Shown piece by piece: positions 22,311 to 29,961 of a stretch of DNA of 35,464 nt; position 1 is the first letter of the stretch; every line of letters begins with the position of its first letter. The notes under the pieces are model-generated. The model made no database searches and was not told the origin of the DNA. It saw only the letters and a list, made by a program, of their open reading frames with translations. The stretch is taken from IMG/VR virus record IMGVR_UViG_3300005068_000173, positions 1 through 35,464 of that record; one strand, 5' to 3'. Made by a program: the position numbers and the translations under genes. The stretch is from a virus.

Positions 22311-22494
22311 GGACAAACCCCAGGCCCCGGAGATGTACCCCGTGGAAGTGCTGGCAGGCGACCTGCCCGCCTGGGAACTGGCTGCCCTGCGCCAGGCTGC
22401 GGGCTGGGCCGAGGGGAAGCAGGTGTCCGCGCCCGAATTCACTGCGGCCCTGGACCAACTTCGGAACCGTCCTCAGGGCGGCGGACGCCTGTAA
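22297..22494 (+). CDS. Small protein before tail sheath
   Basis: The protein has 65 residues from an ATG behind AGGGAGGCG. It is helical (DLPAWELAALRQAAGWAEGK, APEFTAALDQLRNRPQ) with a basic start. It takes the position of Mu gp38 (DUF2635), but the sequence does not look like that family. The tail sheath gene follows after 12 bases with AAGGAGG. Confidence 0.7.
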   Translation: MAKSKDKPQAPEMYPVEVLAGDLPAWELAALRQAAGWAEGKQVSAPEFTAALDQLRNRPQGGGRL

Positions 22495-22506
22495 GGAGGC
22501 GCGAAC

Positions 22507-24210
22507 ATGAACGATGTCATTGAATATCTGATCGACGGCAGCAGCGGGCTGGCTCCGGGCAGCGTGTCCGGCACGGCCCTGGTGGCCGGGGTCTGCTCCG
22601 CCGGGACCGTGGGCAAGGGCTACCTGCTCGGCAAAAGCAGCGATCTGAACGCGTTGCTCGGCGTCGGTCCCCTGGTGGATCGACTGCGGGATCTCTTTGC
22701 TACGGGCGGCCAGGAACCCATTGTCATTGCCGTGCCCGTACCGGGCCTGCCCGGCGGCTACATCGGCGCGGTCAAGCACACCAGCGCCGGGGCCGAACCC
22801 GGACCGGAGGCCAGCGCCAGCGGCATCGGCGCGGGCAATGCCGACGCCGTGCTGGAGATCGTCACCAGCGGCCAGCTCGGCACCGCCACCTACAAGCTCA
22901 GCCTGGACGGGGGCGCGACCTGGGAAAACGCCACGGCCACCCCGGCCAATGGACAGGTCACCCTGGGCGCGTCCGGCGCCATCCTGACCCTGGCCGAGGG
23001 AGCGCACGCTTCCGGCGACCGCTATGCCGTCATCGTGCGCGGTCCCATTGGTCCGGTATCGCAAGTCGGGTCCGGCCCGGCCATTGACGTGACCGGAACT
23101 GTTCTGGCCGCTGCCGAGGTGGTCCTGCGCATCACGGCGGCGGGCGGGCGCAATGTCGGCACCTATCAGCTCTCCACGGACGGCGGCGACAGCTTCGGCA
23201 TGGTCCGTACCCTGCCCCTGGACGGCGCGATTCCGGTTCCGGGCGCGGGCGTGAGCATCACCGTGCCGGACGAGGACATGAGCCTGGGCACGGAATACAG
23301 CGTCCGGCTGAGCGCTCCGGTCCCGTCCATCACCAGCGTGATGACTGCCCTGGAAACCCCGCTGGCGCTCTACGACGTGGAATTCGTGTACCTTGTCGGA
23401 CCGTCCGACGCGGTGGACTGGGCGGCTTGCGGAGCCAAGGCGGATGAACTGTGGAACGCGCACCGGCCCACATACTTCAAGACCGAATACCGCTTGCCCC
23501 GCGACGGCGAGGACCTGAACGATTGGGCTTCCGCCTGGAAGTCCGAGCGGGCCAGCTACGCGCACCGCTTCGTGCAGAACATCGTGGCCTTTGGCGAGGT
23601 GGCCGAGTCCACGGGCCAAAGCCGCTTGCGCAATTGGGGCGGGCTCCAGGCGGGCCGCGTGCTGTCCGTCCCGGTGCAGCGGGCCACGGGCCGCGTGCGC
23701 GACGGCGGCATCAGCCAGGGCACGCTTCCTGAGGGCTGGAACGAAGGCACCCAGAGCATCCTGGAAACCGCTGGAGCGGTCACGGCCAAGAGCTACGCGG
23801 GCCTGACTTCGCCCTATTGGGGCGACTCCCGCACCATGGCCGAGGACACCAGCGATTTCCGCTACGAAGAGGTCTTGCGGGTGACCTTCAAGGCTGTGCG
23901 CCTGGCGCGCATCGCCGCGCTCAAGGGCATGTACGACGAAGGAGGCGACCCGGCCCGCGAAGGCGGGGCCACGGGCCTGGAAGCCCTGAGTACGGACATT
24001 GAGAACGCCTTGGACACCATGACCAAGGCCAAGCCGAAGGAGCTGGCGGACCGCATCGTCACGATCCCGCCCGGCCAGGATATCGTGAACAACGGCGTGG
24101 GAGTGGAACTGGACCTGATCGGCATCCCGATCATCCGCAAGATCAAGCTCTTCACGCGCTACATCTACGCCGGGTCCAGCTTTGACCCGCGCATTGAGGG
24201 GGTGAGCTGA
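22507..24210 (+). CDS. Contractile tail sheath protein (Mu gpL-like, DUF2586)
   Basis: The protein has 567 residues. The N-terminus (LAPGSVSGTALVAGVCSAGT, SSDLNALLGVGPLVDRLRDL) and the C-terminal half (ETPLALYDVEFVYLVGPSDA, YWGDSRTMAEDTSDFRYEEV, ENALDTMTKAKPKELADRIV, IPIIRKIKLFTRYI) match the DUF2586 sheath family. Between them lie two similar domains of about 75-80 residues, near 113-190 (YKLSLDGGATWENA) and 203-280 (YQLSTDGGDSFG), probably surface-exposed additions. The sheath contracts to drive the tube through the envelope. Confidence 0.9.
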   Translation: MNDVIEYLIDGSSGLAPGSVSGTALVAGVCSAGTVGKGYLLGKSSDLNALLGVGPLVDRLRDLFATGGQEPIVIAVPVPGLPGGYIGAVKHTSAGAEPGPEASASGIGAGNADAVLEIVTSGQLGTATYKLSLDGGATWENATATPANGQVTLGASGAILTLAEGAHASGDRYAVIVRGPIGPVSQVGSGPAIDVTGTVLAAAEVVLRITAAGGRNVGTYQLSTDGGDSFGMVRTLPLDGAIPVPGAGVSITVPDEDMSLGTEYSVRLSAPVPSITSVMTALETPLALYDVEFVYLVGPSDAVDWAACGAKADELWNAHRPTYFKTEYRLPRDGEDLNDWASAWKSERASYAHRFVQNIVAFGEVAESTGQSRLRNWGGLQAGRVLSVPVQRATGRVRDGGISQGTLPEGWNEGTQSILETAGAVTAKSYAGLTSPYWGDSRTMAEDTSDFRYEEVLRVTFKAVRLARIAALKGMYDEGGDPAREGGATGLEALSTDIENALDTMTKAKPKELADRIVTIPPGQDIVNNGVGVELDLIGIPIIRKIKLFTRYIYAGSSFDPRIEGVS

Positions 24211-24638
24211 TGGCTATCAACGGCGTGCTCTACGATTGGGAAAGCGTGACCATCCAGCTGCCCAGCGGCGTGGCCGTGGGCGTGACCAGCATCAACTACA
24301 ACGATGAGCGCGGCATTGAGCCGCGCCACGGCAAAGGCAGCGTGCCGCGCGGCTATGGCCGCAAGAACTACAAGGGTGGCGGCAACATGGAGCTGGACCG
24401 GGACGAATACAAGACGCTCCAGGAATCCCTGGGCGGCTCGGTCTACAAGGGTGCTCCGTTCGTCGTCGTGGTCAGCTACGGCGACGACGACCTGCCCACG
24501 GTCACAGACACGCTCCCTGCCGTGAAGATTACCAAGCAGGACACGGGCGCGAGTCAGGATGACGACAACGCTGGAGGCGTGAAGCTCGACATCACCTGCA
24601 TCGCGCCCATCAAGTGGAACGGCACCCCGGCCCTGTAG
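24210..24638 (+). CDS. Tail tube protein (Mu gpM-like)
   Basis: The protein has 142 residues, starting at an ATG overlapping the sheath stop. It contains YDWESVTIQLPSGVAVGVTS, ERGIEPRHGKGSVPRGYGRK and LDITCIAPIKWNGTP, the pattern of Mu-like tube proteins, and is beta-rich as expected for tube subunits. Order sheath-tube-chaperone is universal in contractile tails. Confidence 0.88.
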   Translation: MAINGVLYDWESVTIQLPSGVAVGVTSINYNDERGIEPRHGKGSVPRGYGRKNYKGGGNMELDRDEYKTLQESLGGSVYKGAPFVVVVSYGDDDLPTVTDTLPAVKITKQDTGASQDDDNAGGVKLDITCIAPIKWNGTPAL

Positions 24639-24698
24639 CGTGCCAGAAGGCATAATCAGGCATTTTCACCCAACTTGAGAAAAAAGGAAGGTAGCGAC

Positions 24699-25013
24699 AT
24701 GAGCGAGAAGAATACGGCCACCACGAATGAAACCGAATACAAGGCCCTCAAACACGACTTTCTGGACCGCTTCAAGGGCCAGGATGTGGAGTTCAGCTTC
24801 CGGTTCAAGCGGCCCACCACGCCCCAATCGAACCGCGTGCAGAAGACCGCGCTGAAGAACGCGGGCCAGGCGTTCAAGAACCTGATCCTGGAGACCGTGC
24901 ACCCGGAAGACAAGGCCGAGCTTCAGGCCGCCCTGGACGAATACCCCGGACTGGCTTCGACGTTCGGCGGGGCGCTCATGGGTTCGTGCGGGTTCGGTGA
25001 CCTGGGAAACTGA
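24699..25013 (+). CDS. Tail assembly chaperone, short form (Mu gp41-like)
   Basis: The protein has 104 residues from the ATG at 24699 behind AAGGAAGG; an earlier frame start at 24675 lacks a ribosome site. It contains ATTNETEYKALKHDFLDRFK, FSFRFKRPTTPQSNRVQKTA and PEDKAELQAALDEYPGLAST, and ends FGDLGN just before TGA. Such proteins coat the tape measure during tail assembly. The slippery heptamer GGGAAAC (25004-25010) immediately precedes the stop codon and leads into the -1 frame. Confidence 0.88.
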   Translation: MSEKNTATTNETEYKALKHDFLDRFKGQDVEFSFRFKRPTTPQSNRVQKTALKNAGQAFKNLILETVHPEDKAELQAALDEYPGLASTFGGALMGSCGFGDLGN

Positions 25014-25180
25014 TCCAGCGCAGCCTGCGGGAACTCGAAGGGGACGGTCTGGGGCAGTATGCGGCGCTTATCCGCCACTGGCTGCATCAGGAACCGTCCC
25101 CTTGCGTTGAGGAGTTTGTAAAGCAGGCTGCGCAGGCGTTGTGGCTGGAGAAGAGGTATCCGCCGATGAGGGTTGCATAA
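25010..25180 (+). CDS. Tail assembly chaperone, -1 frameshift extension (Mu gp42 equivalent)
   Basis: This frame is -1 relative to the short chaperone and has no start of its own near the junction. After slippage on G GGA AAC, reading continues with LIQRSLRELEGDGLGQYAAL for 56 codons to TAA at 25178-25180, giving a fusion of 160 residues. It has the Trp-containing C-terminus usual for such extensions (ALWLEKRYPPMRVA). Frameshifting between the two genes before the tape measure is conserved in long-tailed phages, including Mu. Confidence 0.85.
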   Translation: MIQRSLRELEGDGLGQYAALIRHWLHQEPSPCVEEFVKQAAQALWLEKRYPPMRVA

Positions 25181-25264
25181 TTCACCGCACGGAGCCTCGA
25201 AATATTCCAAGCACCCCTCGCACAGTTTCCCGACAATCCCCTCCCGCGCGGCTAATCTGGCCGC

Positions 25265-27385
25265 ATGGAAGTCTTCAACGTCCTTGCCACCATGTCGCTG
25301 GTGGACATGATCACCGCACCGCTCCGGCGCATCAGCGGGCAGATGGGCGCGACCAGCCAGGCCGCGTCCTCGCTGTCCGGCCGCGCCCTGGGCCTGGCCA
25401 AGTCCCTGGCTCCGGTGGCCCTTGCCGCTGGGGTGTTTTTTGCCTCGCTTGCACCCTGCGTTGGGACGGCAGCGGACTTTGAATCCGCCATGGCCGGTGT
25501 GGGCGCGGTCTCCCGGGCCACCCCCGAAGACATGCGCCGCCTGTCCGATGCGGCCCGCGAGCTGGGATCCACCACGGCCTGGTCCGCCATGCAGGTGGCC
25601 GAAGGCCAGAAGTACCTGGCCATGGCGGGCTTCTCCGTGCAAGAAAACATTGCGGGGCTGCCTGCCGTGCTGAACATGGCCAGTGCCGGAGCCACGGACC
25701 TGGGCCGGGCAGCGGACATTTCCAGCGACATCCTTTCCGCCTTCGACATGCAGGCCAGCCAGATGCCCCAAGTGGCGGACACGCTCACCGCCGCGTTCGC
25801 CTCGTCCAACACCTCCTTGGAACTGCTGGGCGAAACCATGAAATACGTGGCCCCGGTGGCGGAAAAGGCCGGGGTATCCCTGCAAGGAACCGCTGCAATG
25901 GCGGGCCTGCTCGGCAACGTGGGCATCAAGGGCAGCCAGGCGGGCACGGCCCTGCGCGCCATGCTCAACGGCCTGGCCGCGCCGTCCTCCGAAGCGGCCA
26001 AGGCCATGGCAGCCCTGGGCGTGCAAACCCAGGACGCGGCGGGCAACCTGCGCAGCCCCATCACCATCCTGGCGGAAATGGCCAAGGCCACGGAAAACAT
26101 GGGCAGCGCCCAAAAAATGGCCTTCACCAAGACCGTGTTCGGCACGGAGGCCATGAGTTCGGTGCTGGCCCTGTTCGATCAGGCCGGAGCGGGCGGCATC
26201 ACGGAATACGCCCGCCAGCTTGAAGCCGCCGGAGCCGCCGCAGAGATCGCGGGCAGGCAGAACGACAACCTGCGCGGCGACCAGAAGGCCCTGGGCAGCG
26301 CTACGGAATCCCTGTCCATCACCCTGGGCAGTCTGCTGCTGCCCGCCATGCGCGCGGTCACCCAGATGGTCACCGCTGTTGTGCGCGGGCTGGACGCTTT
26401 GGCCGGGCATCCCGTGGGCCGCTTCCTGCTCGGCACGGTGGCCGCGCTCGGAGCCGTGACCGTGGCCATGACCGGGCTATCCCTGGCGGTCTGGGCGGGT
26501 TCGGCGGCCTGGGCCGCGTTCACGTCCATGCGCCTGGTGGTCGTGGCCATGGAGTTCGCCAAGGTGGCTCGTGCCACGAGCCTCTGGACCGCTGCGCAGT
26601 GGCTGCTCAACGCCGCGTTCACGGCCAATCCCGTCGGACTTGTGGTCGTGGCCATTGCCGCCCTCGTGGCGGGCATCGTGGCCCTGTACAACAACTGCGA
26701 ACCCGTGCGCCGCGTCCTGGACTCGGTCTGGGAGAGCATCACCCGGCTCTGGTCCGGCGTGGTCGATTTCTTTTCCATCTTGTCCGGCGTGGGCGTGGTG
26801 GGCGTATTCGCCTACTATTTCAACGATGCATATCAGGCCGTGACCCGCTTCTGGGACGGGCTGAAAAGCCTCTTCGACATCGACCTGGCCGAATCGGGCC
26901 GCAAGCTGATCCAGACGTTCGTGGGCGGCGTCAAGTCCGTGGTCACGGCTCCGTATGAGGCGGTCAAGGCCGGGTTGAACAAGCTGCGCCAGCTGTTGCC
27001 GTTCTCCGACGCCAAGGAAGGCCCGCTTTCCAGCCTGACCCTGTCCGGCTCGCGCATGCTCGAAACCCTGGGCGCGGGCATCAAGGCCGCTGCCCCTGGA
27101 CTGCACGCCGTGGCTGCCGGTGCGCTTTCCGGCGTGGCCCTGGCCGCGAACCTGGCGGTTTCTCCGCCGGACCTGCCCGCGACCGAGCCGCCCGCACCTC
27201 CAGCGGCGCAGGCCCAGGCCCAGCGCCCGCAAGGCAGTGCGCCGGGGCGCAACGTGACCATTCAGAACCTGACAATACACCTGTCCGGCGTGCAGGACGC
27301 GGACGGCTTCCTGGCCGAGCTGCAACGGCTCGTGGCCCAGCATGACGGCTCGGCGGAATCCACTTCCGGCATGGGAGAGGCGTGA
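25265..27385 (+). CDS. Tail tape measure protein
   Basis: The protein has 706 residues. A TP901-type core lies at about 70-340 (FESAMAGVGAVSRATPEDMR, ELGSTTAWSAMQVAEGQKYL, EKAGVSLQGTAAMAGLLGNV), followed by hydrophobic segments near 385-500 (FLLGTVAALGAVTVAMTGLS, PVGLVVVAIAALVAGIVALY) and a Pro/Ala-rich linker near 640. The length sets the tail length; at about 1.5 A per residue it predicts roughly 105 nm. No clear ribosome site precedes the ATG at 25265, so the start is less sure than the gene. Confidence 0.95.
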   Translation: MEVFNVLATMSLVDMITAPLRRISGQMGATSQAASSLSGRALGLAKSLAPVALAAGVFFASLAPCVGTAADFESAMAGVGAVSRATPEDMRRLSDAARELGSTTAWSAMQVAEGQKYLAMAGFSVQENIAGLPAVLNMASAGATDLGRAADISSDILSAFDMQASQMPQVADTLTAAFASSNTSLELLGETMKYVAPVAEKAGVSLQGTAAMAGLLGNVGIKGSQAGTALRAMLNGLAAPSSEAAKAMAALGVQTQDAAGNLRSPITILAEMAKATENMGSAQKMAFTKTVFGTEAMSSVLALFDQAGAGGITEYARQLEAAGAAAEIAGRQNDNLRGDQKALGSATESLSITLGSLLLPAMRAVTQMVTAVVRGLDALAGHPVGRFLLGTVAALGAVTVAMTGLSLAVWAGSAAWAAFTSMRLVVVAMEFAKVARATSLWTAAQWLLNAAFTANPVGLVVVAIAALVAGIVALYNNCEPVRRVLDSVWESITRLWSGVVDFFSILSGVGVVGVFAYYFNDAYQAVTRFWDGLKSLFDIDLAESGRKLIQTFVGGVKSVVTAPYEAVKAGLNKLRQLLPFSDAKEGPLSSLTLSGSRMLETLGAGIKAAAPGLHAVAAGALSGVALAANLAVSPPDLPATEPPAPPAAQAQAQRPQGSAPGRNVTIQNLTIHLSGVQDADGFLAELQRLVAQHDGSAESTSGMGEA

Positions 27386-27897
27386 TGGACGGCCTGTTGA
27401 CCTTTGCGCACGGCGAGGTGCGGCTCGGCTCCCGGACCGTGCCCGGCATCCTGCGCTCCCAGAACATCGGGGGTCGGGTCCGCTTCGACGAATCCGAGCG
27501 GGACGGGCTGTCCGGCAAGGCCAAGACGCCCACGGGCTGGGAGGATTGCGACATTTCCCTGACCGTGGACCTGCTCACGGATGAGGCCGGAACCTGCTAC
27601 GACAAGCTGGCCGAGCTGGACGGACTCTTCCGGGGCCACGACAACAACGCCAATCCCCGCGTGCTCGACGTGGCCAACGCCCACGTGACCGCGCGCGGCA
27701 TAGAGCGCGTGGTCTTCTCCGGCCTGGACTCCGCTGAAACCGACCAGGACGACGTGATCAGCGCGACCCTGCGTTTCACCGAGTACCGCCCGCCCGTGGT
27801 GCGCATGGAACAACGCGTAGGCGCGGTGGTGGACGCGGTGAGCGGCGCGTACAAGGGGCCGGGCCTGGACCCGGCCATTGGGGAGCGCAGCCGATGA
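27385..27897 (+). CDS. Baseplate-region protein after tape measure
   Basis: The protein has 170 residues from the ATG at 27385 with GGAGAGG upstream; a GTG one codon earlier is less likely. It contains LTFAHGEVRLGSRTVPGILR, ERDGLSGKAKTPTGWEDCDI and LTDEAGTCYDKLAELDGLFR, and ends in a beta-rich part (VISATLRFTEYRPP). It takes the place of Mu gpN (about 490 residues) but is much shorter and not obviously related. A baseplate complex protein linking the tube to the hub is likely from position. Confidence 0.7.
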   Translation: MDGLLTFAHGEVRLGSRTVPGILRSQNIGGRVRFDESERDGLSGKAKTPTGWEDCDISLTVDLLTDEAGTCYDKLAELDGLFRGHDNNANPRVLDVANAHVTARGIERVVFSGLDSAETDQDDVISATLRFTEYRPPVVRMEQRVGAVVDAVSGAYKGPGLDPAIGERSR

Positions 27898-28724
27898 GCG
27901 CGAACGCCATTGCCGGAATCCGCCAGCGCGTGCGCGTAGGGAACCTGGAAGTACGGCGCTGCCCGCGCCTGGAGCTGGTCTCCCGGCGACACGCGCCTGT
28001 AAGCAAGGCGGAAATCCACGTGCCCGACCCGGACGGCTCGCTGCAAGCCGCATCCCCGACGGGTGCGGACGTGACCGTGGAATATGGCTACCGGGGCGGG
28101 CAAAGCGCCACCTGGACCGGCACGGTGCAGGGCGTGCGCCGGGTCAACCGGGATCAGCTCTGCCTGCTGGCGGACGGCCCGGACCTGACCCTGGTGCGCA
28201 CCACGGTGCGGGAGTGCTATGCGGACGAATCCGCGCGGGCCATTGCCCGGCACCTGCTCGAGCACACGGGCCTGCCCGTGGCCGCCATGCCGGGCATCAC
28301 CATTCCGGACGAGCCCCTTGCCCGCTTTCCCGTGGCGAACATTCCGGTCTGGCAGGCGGTGCGCCAGCTGTTGCACACCCTGACCCGGGCCTTTGGCCAC
28401 GACATGCGCGCCACTGCCCTCTGGCTGGGCAGCGAGAACGGCGCGCCCGCGCTGTTTTTGGGAGATTACGACGAACCGGGCGACGTGCCTGTGGTGGCCA
28501 CGGGCGAAAACCTGATCCGCCACCTGCCCGCTGCATCGAGCACGGGCTTGGCCAGCTTGGAAACCTTTCTGCTGCCCGGCCTGACGCACTCGCGCGCCGT
28601 GCACCTGGTGGACACCCGCCAAGGCCTGGACGCGCGGATCCGCGCGCTCACGGTCCGGCACGTCATGGAGCCGAACCGCATGCGTACCTTCGTCGGATAC
28701 GGGGAGGAACATGCCTGGTGCTGA
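27894..28724 (+). CDS. Baseplate hub protein (Mu gp44/P, P2 gpD type)
   Basis: The protein has 276 residues from an ATGA overlap. It has the beta-rich gpD/gp44 layout: RCPRLELVSRRHAPVSKAEI, YGYRGGQSATWTGTVQGVRR, YADESARAIARHLLEHTGLP, VWQAVRQLLHTLTRAFGHDM, and ends ALTVRHVMEPNRMRTFVGYG. The trimeric hub connects tail tube and spike. The next gene starts 14 bases before its stop. Confidence 0.85.
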   Translation: MSANAIAGIRQRVRVGNLEVRRCPRLELVSRRHAPVSKAEIHVPDPDGSLQAASPTGADVTVEYGYRGGQSATWTGTVQGVRRVNRDQLCLLADGPDLTLVRTTVRECYADESARAIARHLLEHTGLPVAAMPGITIPDEPLARFPVANIPVWQAVRQLLHTLTRAFGHDMRATALWLGSENGAPALFLGDYDEPGDVPVVATGENLIRHLPAASSTGLASLETFLLPGLTHSRAVHLVDTRQGLDARIRALTVRHVMEPNRMRTFVGYGEEHAWC

Positions 28725-29433
28725 CTTGAAGGCGCTGCTCAAGCGGGCCGTGGAAATCATCATGCCCGACCTGCGGGCCTACTACCGCGTGCTGCGCAAG
28801 GCCCGCGTGGTGGCCACGTATGCGGCGGAAGACGGGCGCTATTGGGCGGACGTGCAGCCGCTCAAGAACGACGAGTCCGTGGACGAGAACGAGCCGGTGA
28901 TTCCCCGCGTGGAAATCCCCGTGCTCTGGGCCGGGCCGAACCGTGGCGTGGTCTGCCCGCCGGAAGTGGGCGCACTCTGCGACCTGGAATACTACGACGG
29001 CGACCCCAACCACCCGCGCATTTCCAATTTCCGCTGGGCCGAGAACGGCGCACCGGCCTGCGAAGTGGGCGCACTGGTCATCCAGCACTCCGACGGCACG
29101 TACATCAAGATCGACGCGGACAAAAATCTCATTGAGGTCACGCCCGCCAACCGCGTGGCCGAGATCGGCGGAAACAAAACCGAAACCATCGGCGGCGTCT
29201 GGACTATCAAGGCCCCCCTGATCATTCAGGAGGGCAATGTCCAGTCCTCCGGCCCGGGCGGGACCATCGGCAGCGTCACCTGCCAAGCGCACACTGCCCA
29301 GCAGGGCAGCTACACCCTGACCGGTCCGATTAAATGCACATCCCTGGAGGTCACGGGCAACGTGACCATCGGCGGCAACCTGGACACTGCCGGGAACAGC
29401 CATGCCGGGAGCCGGAGCGGAGGCGCGATATGA
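28711..29433 (+). CDS. Baseplate spike protein (Mu gp45, gpV type)
   Basis: The protein has 240 residues behind GGGGAGGAAC. An OB-fold N-terminal part (GRYWADVQPLKNDESVDENE, EIPVLWAGPNRGVVCPPEVG, YYDGDPNHPRISNFRWAENG) leads into a repetitive beta-helix (TIKAPLIIQEGNVQSSGPGG, IKCTSLEVTGNVTIGG). Mu and P2 spikes end in an HxH iron-binding tip; here the end is NSHAGSRSGGAI with a single His, so metal binding at the tip may be absent or different. It pierces the outer membrane. Confidence 0.9.
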   Translation: MPGADLKALLKRAVEIIMPDLRAYYRVLRKARVVATYAAEDGRYWADVQPLKNDESVDENEPVIPRVEIPVLWAGPNRGVVCPPEVGALCDLEYYDGDPNHPRISNFRWAENGAPACEVGALVIQHSDGTYIKIDADKNLIEVTPANRVAEIGGNKTETIGGVWTIKAPLIIQEGNVQSSGPGGTIGSVTCQAHTAQQGSYTLTGPIKCTSLEVTGNVTIGGNLDTAGNSHAGSRSGGAI

Positions 29434-29480
29434 ACAACTCTTCCCGCGCGGAGCACCAGAAAAAGATTTTGGAGATTCGT

Positions 29481-29519
29481 AAGAACCTTTTGCCAAAAAG
29501 GTTCTTGCGCCGCCGGAGG
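29481..29519 (+). repeat. REP-like palindrome carrying the next gene's ribosome site
   Basis: AAGAACCTTTT (29481-29491) and AAAAGGTTCTT (29496-29506) form a perfect 11-bp stem, followed by GCGCCGCCGGAGG. The piece interrupts an otherwise overlapping gene chain between spike and wedge genes. It looks like dispersed palindromic repeats I associate with Desulfovibrio-type genomes. Its GGAGG at 29515-29519 lies seven bases before the ATG at 29527. Confidence 0.6.
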
Positions 29520-29526
29520 CCACAGC

Positions 29527-29961
29527 ATGACTGATATCTTCGGTACCGACATCGCCCTGGACGCGTCCCTGACTCCCCGCGTGGCCGCCAACGGCGAGCT
29601 GGTGCTCTGTTCCGGTACTGATACGGGGATACAGGATATCCGGCTGCGTTTGTCAACCTATCTCGGCACCTTGTTCTACGACCAGGGATACGGCTCCACG
29701 CTCCCGAACTGGCTGCACGACGAAAATACCGAGCTGGCCCGCATCGGCTTTGCCGCTGAGGTCAAGCGTCGCATAGGCGAAGACCCGCGCGTGGTGCCGG
29801 GCAGCGTGGCCTGCGCGGTCACGCAGTGGAACGAACTGTCCATGCGCGCTGAAGCTTCCTTCCGATTTATGGACACGGACCACGAACGCAATCTCATCAT
29901 TACGGTTGATACATCCAAAAAGGAAATGGTGATCCAGGATGCCGACCCCGCCGTTATCTAA
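29527..29961 (+). CDS. Baseplate wedge protein (Mu gp46, gpW/gp25-like)
   Basis: The protein has 144 residues. MTDIFGTDIALDASLTPRVA, CSGTDTGIQDIRLRLSTYLG, LFYDQGYGSTLPNWLHDEN and LARIGFAAEVKRRIGEDPRV match the lysozyme-like gp25/gpW wedge family in its Mu gp46 form. It helps trigger sheath assembly at the baseplate. The gene overlaps the next by 23 bases. The ribosome site comes from the palindromic repeat upstream. Confidence 0.88.
   Translation: MTDIFGTDIALDASLTPRVAANGELVLCSGTDTGIQDIRLRLSTYLGTLFYDQGYGSTLPNWLHDENTELARIGFAAEVKRRIGEDPRVVPGSVACAVTQWNELSMRAEASFRFMDTDHERNLIITVDTSKKEMVIQDADPAVI

Noticed and set aside
29430-29534. 34-codon frame between spike and wedge genes
   Set aside because: It overlaps the spike stop but is read entirely through the palindromic repeat, has no useful ribosome site and a meaningless basic translation.
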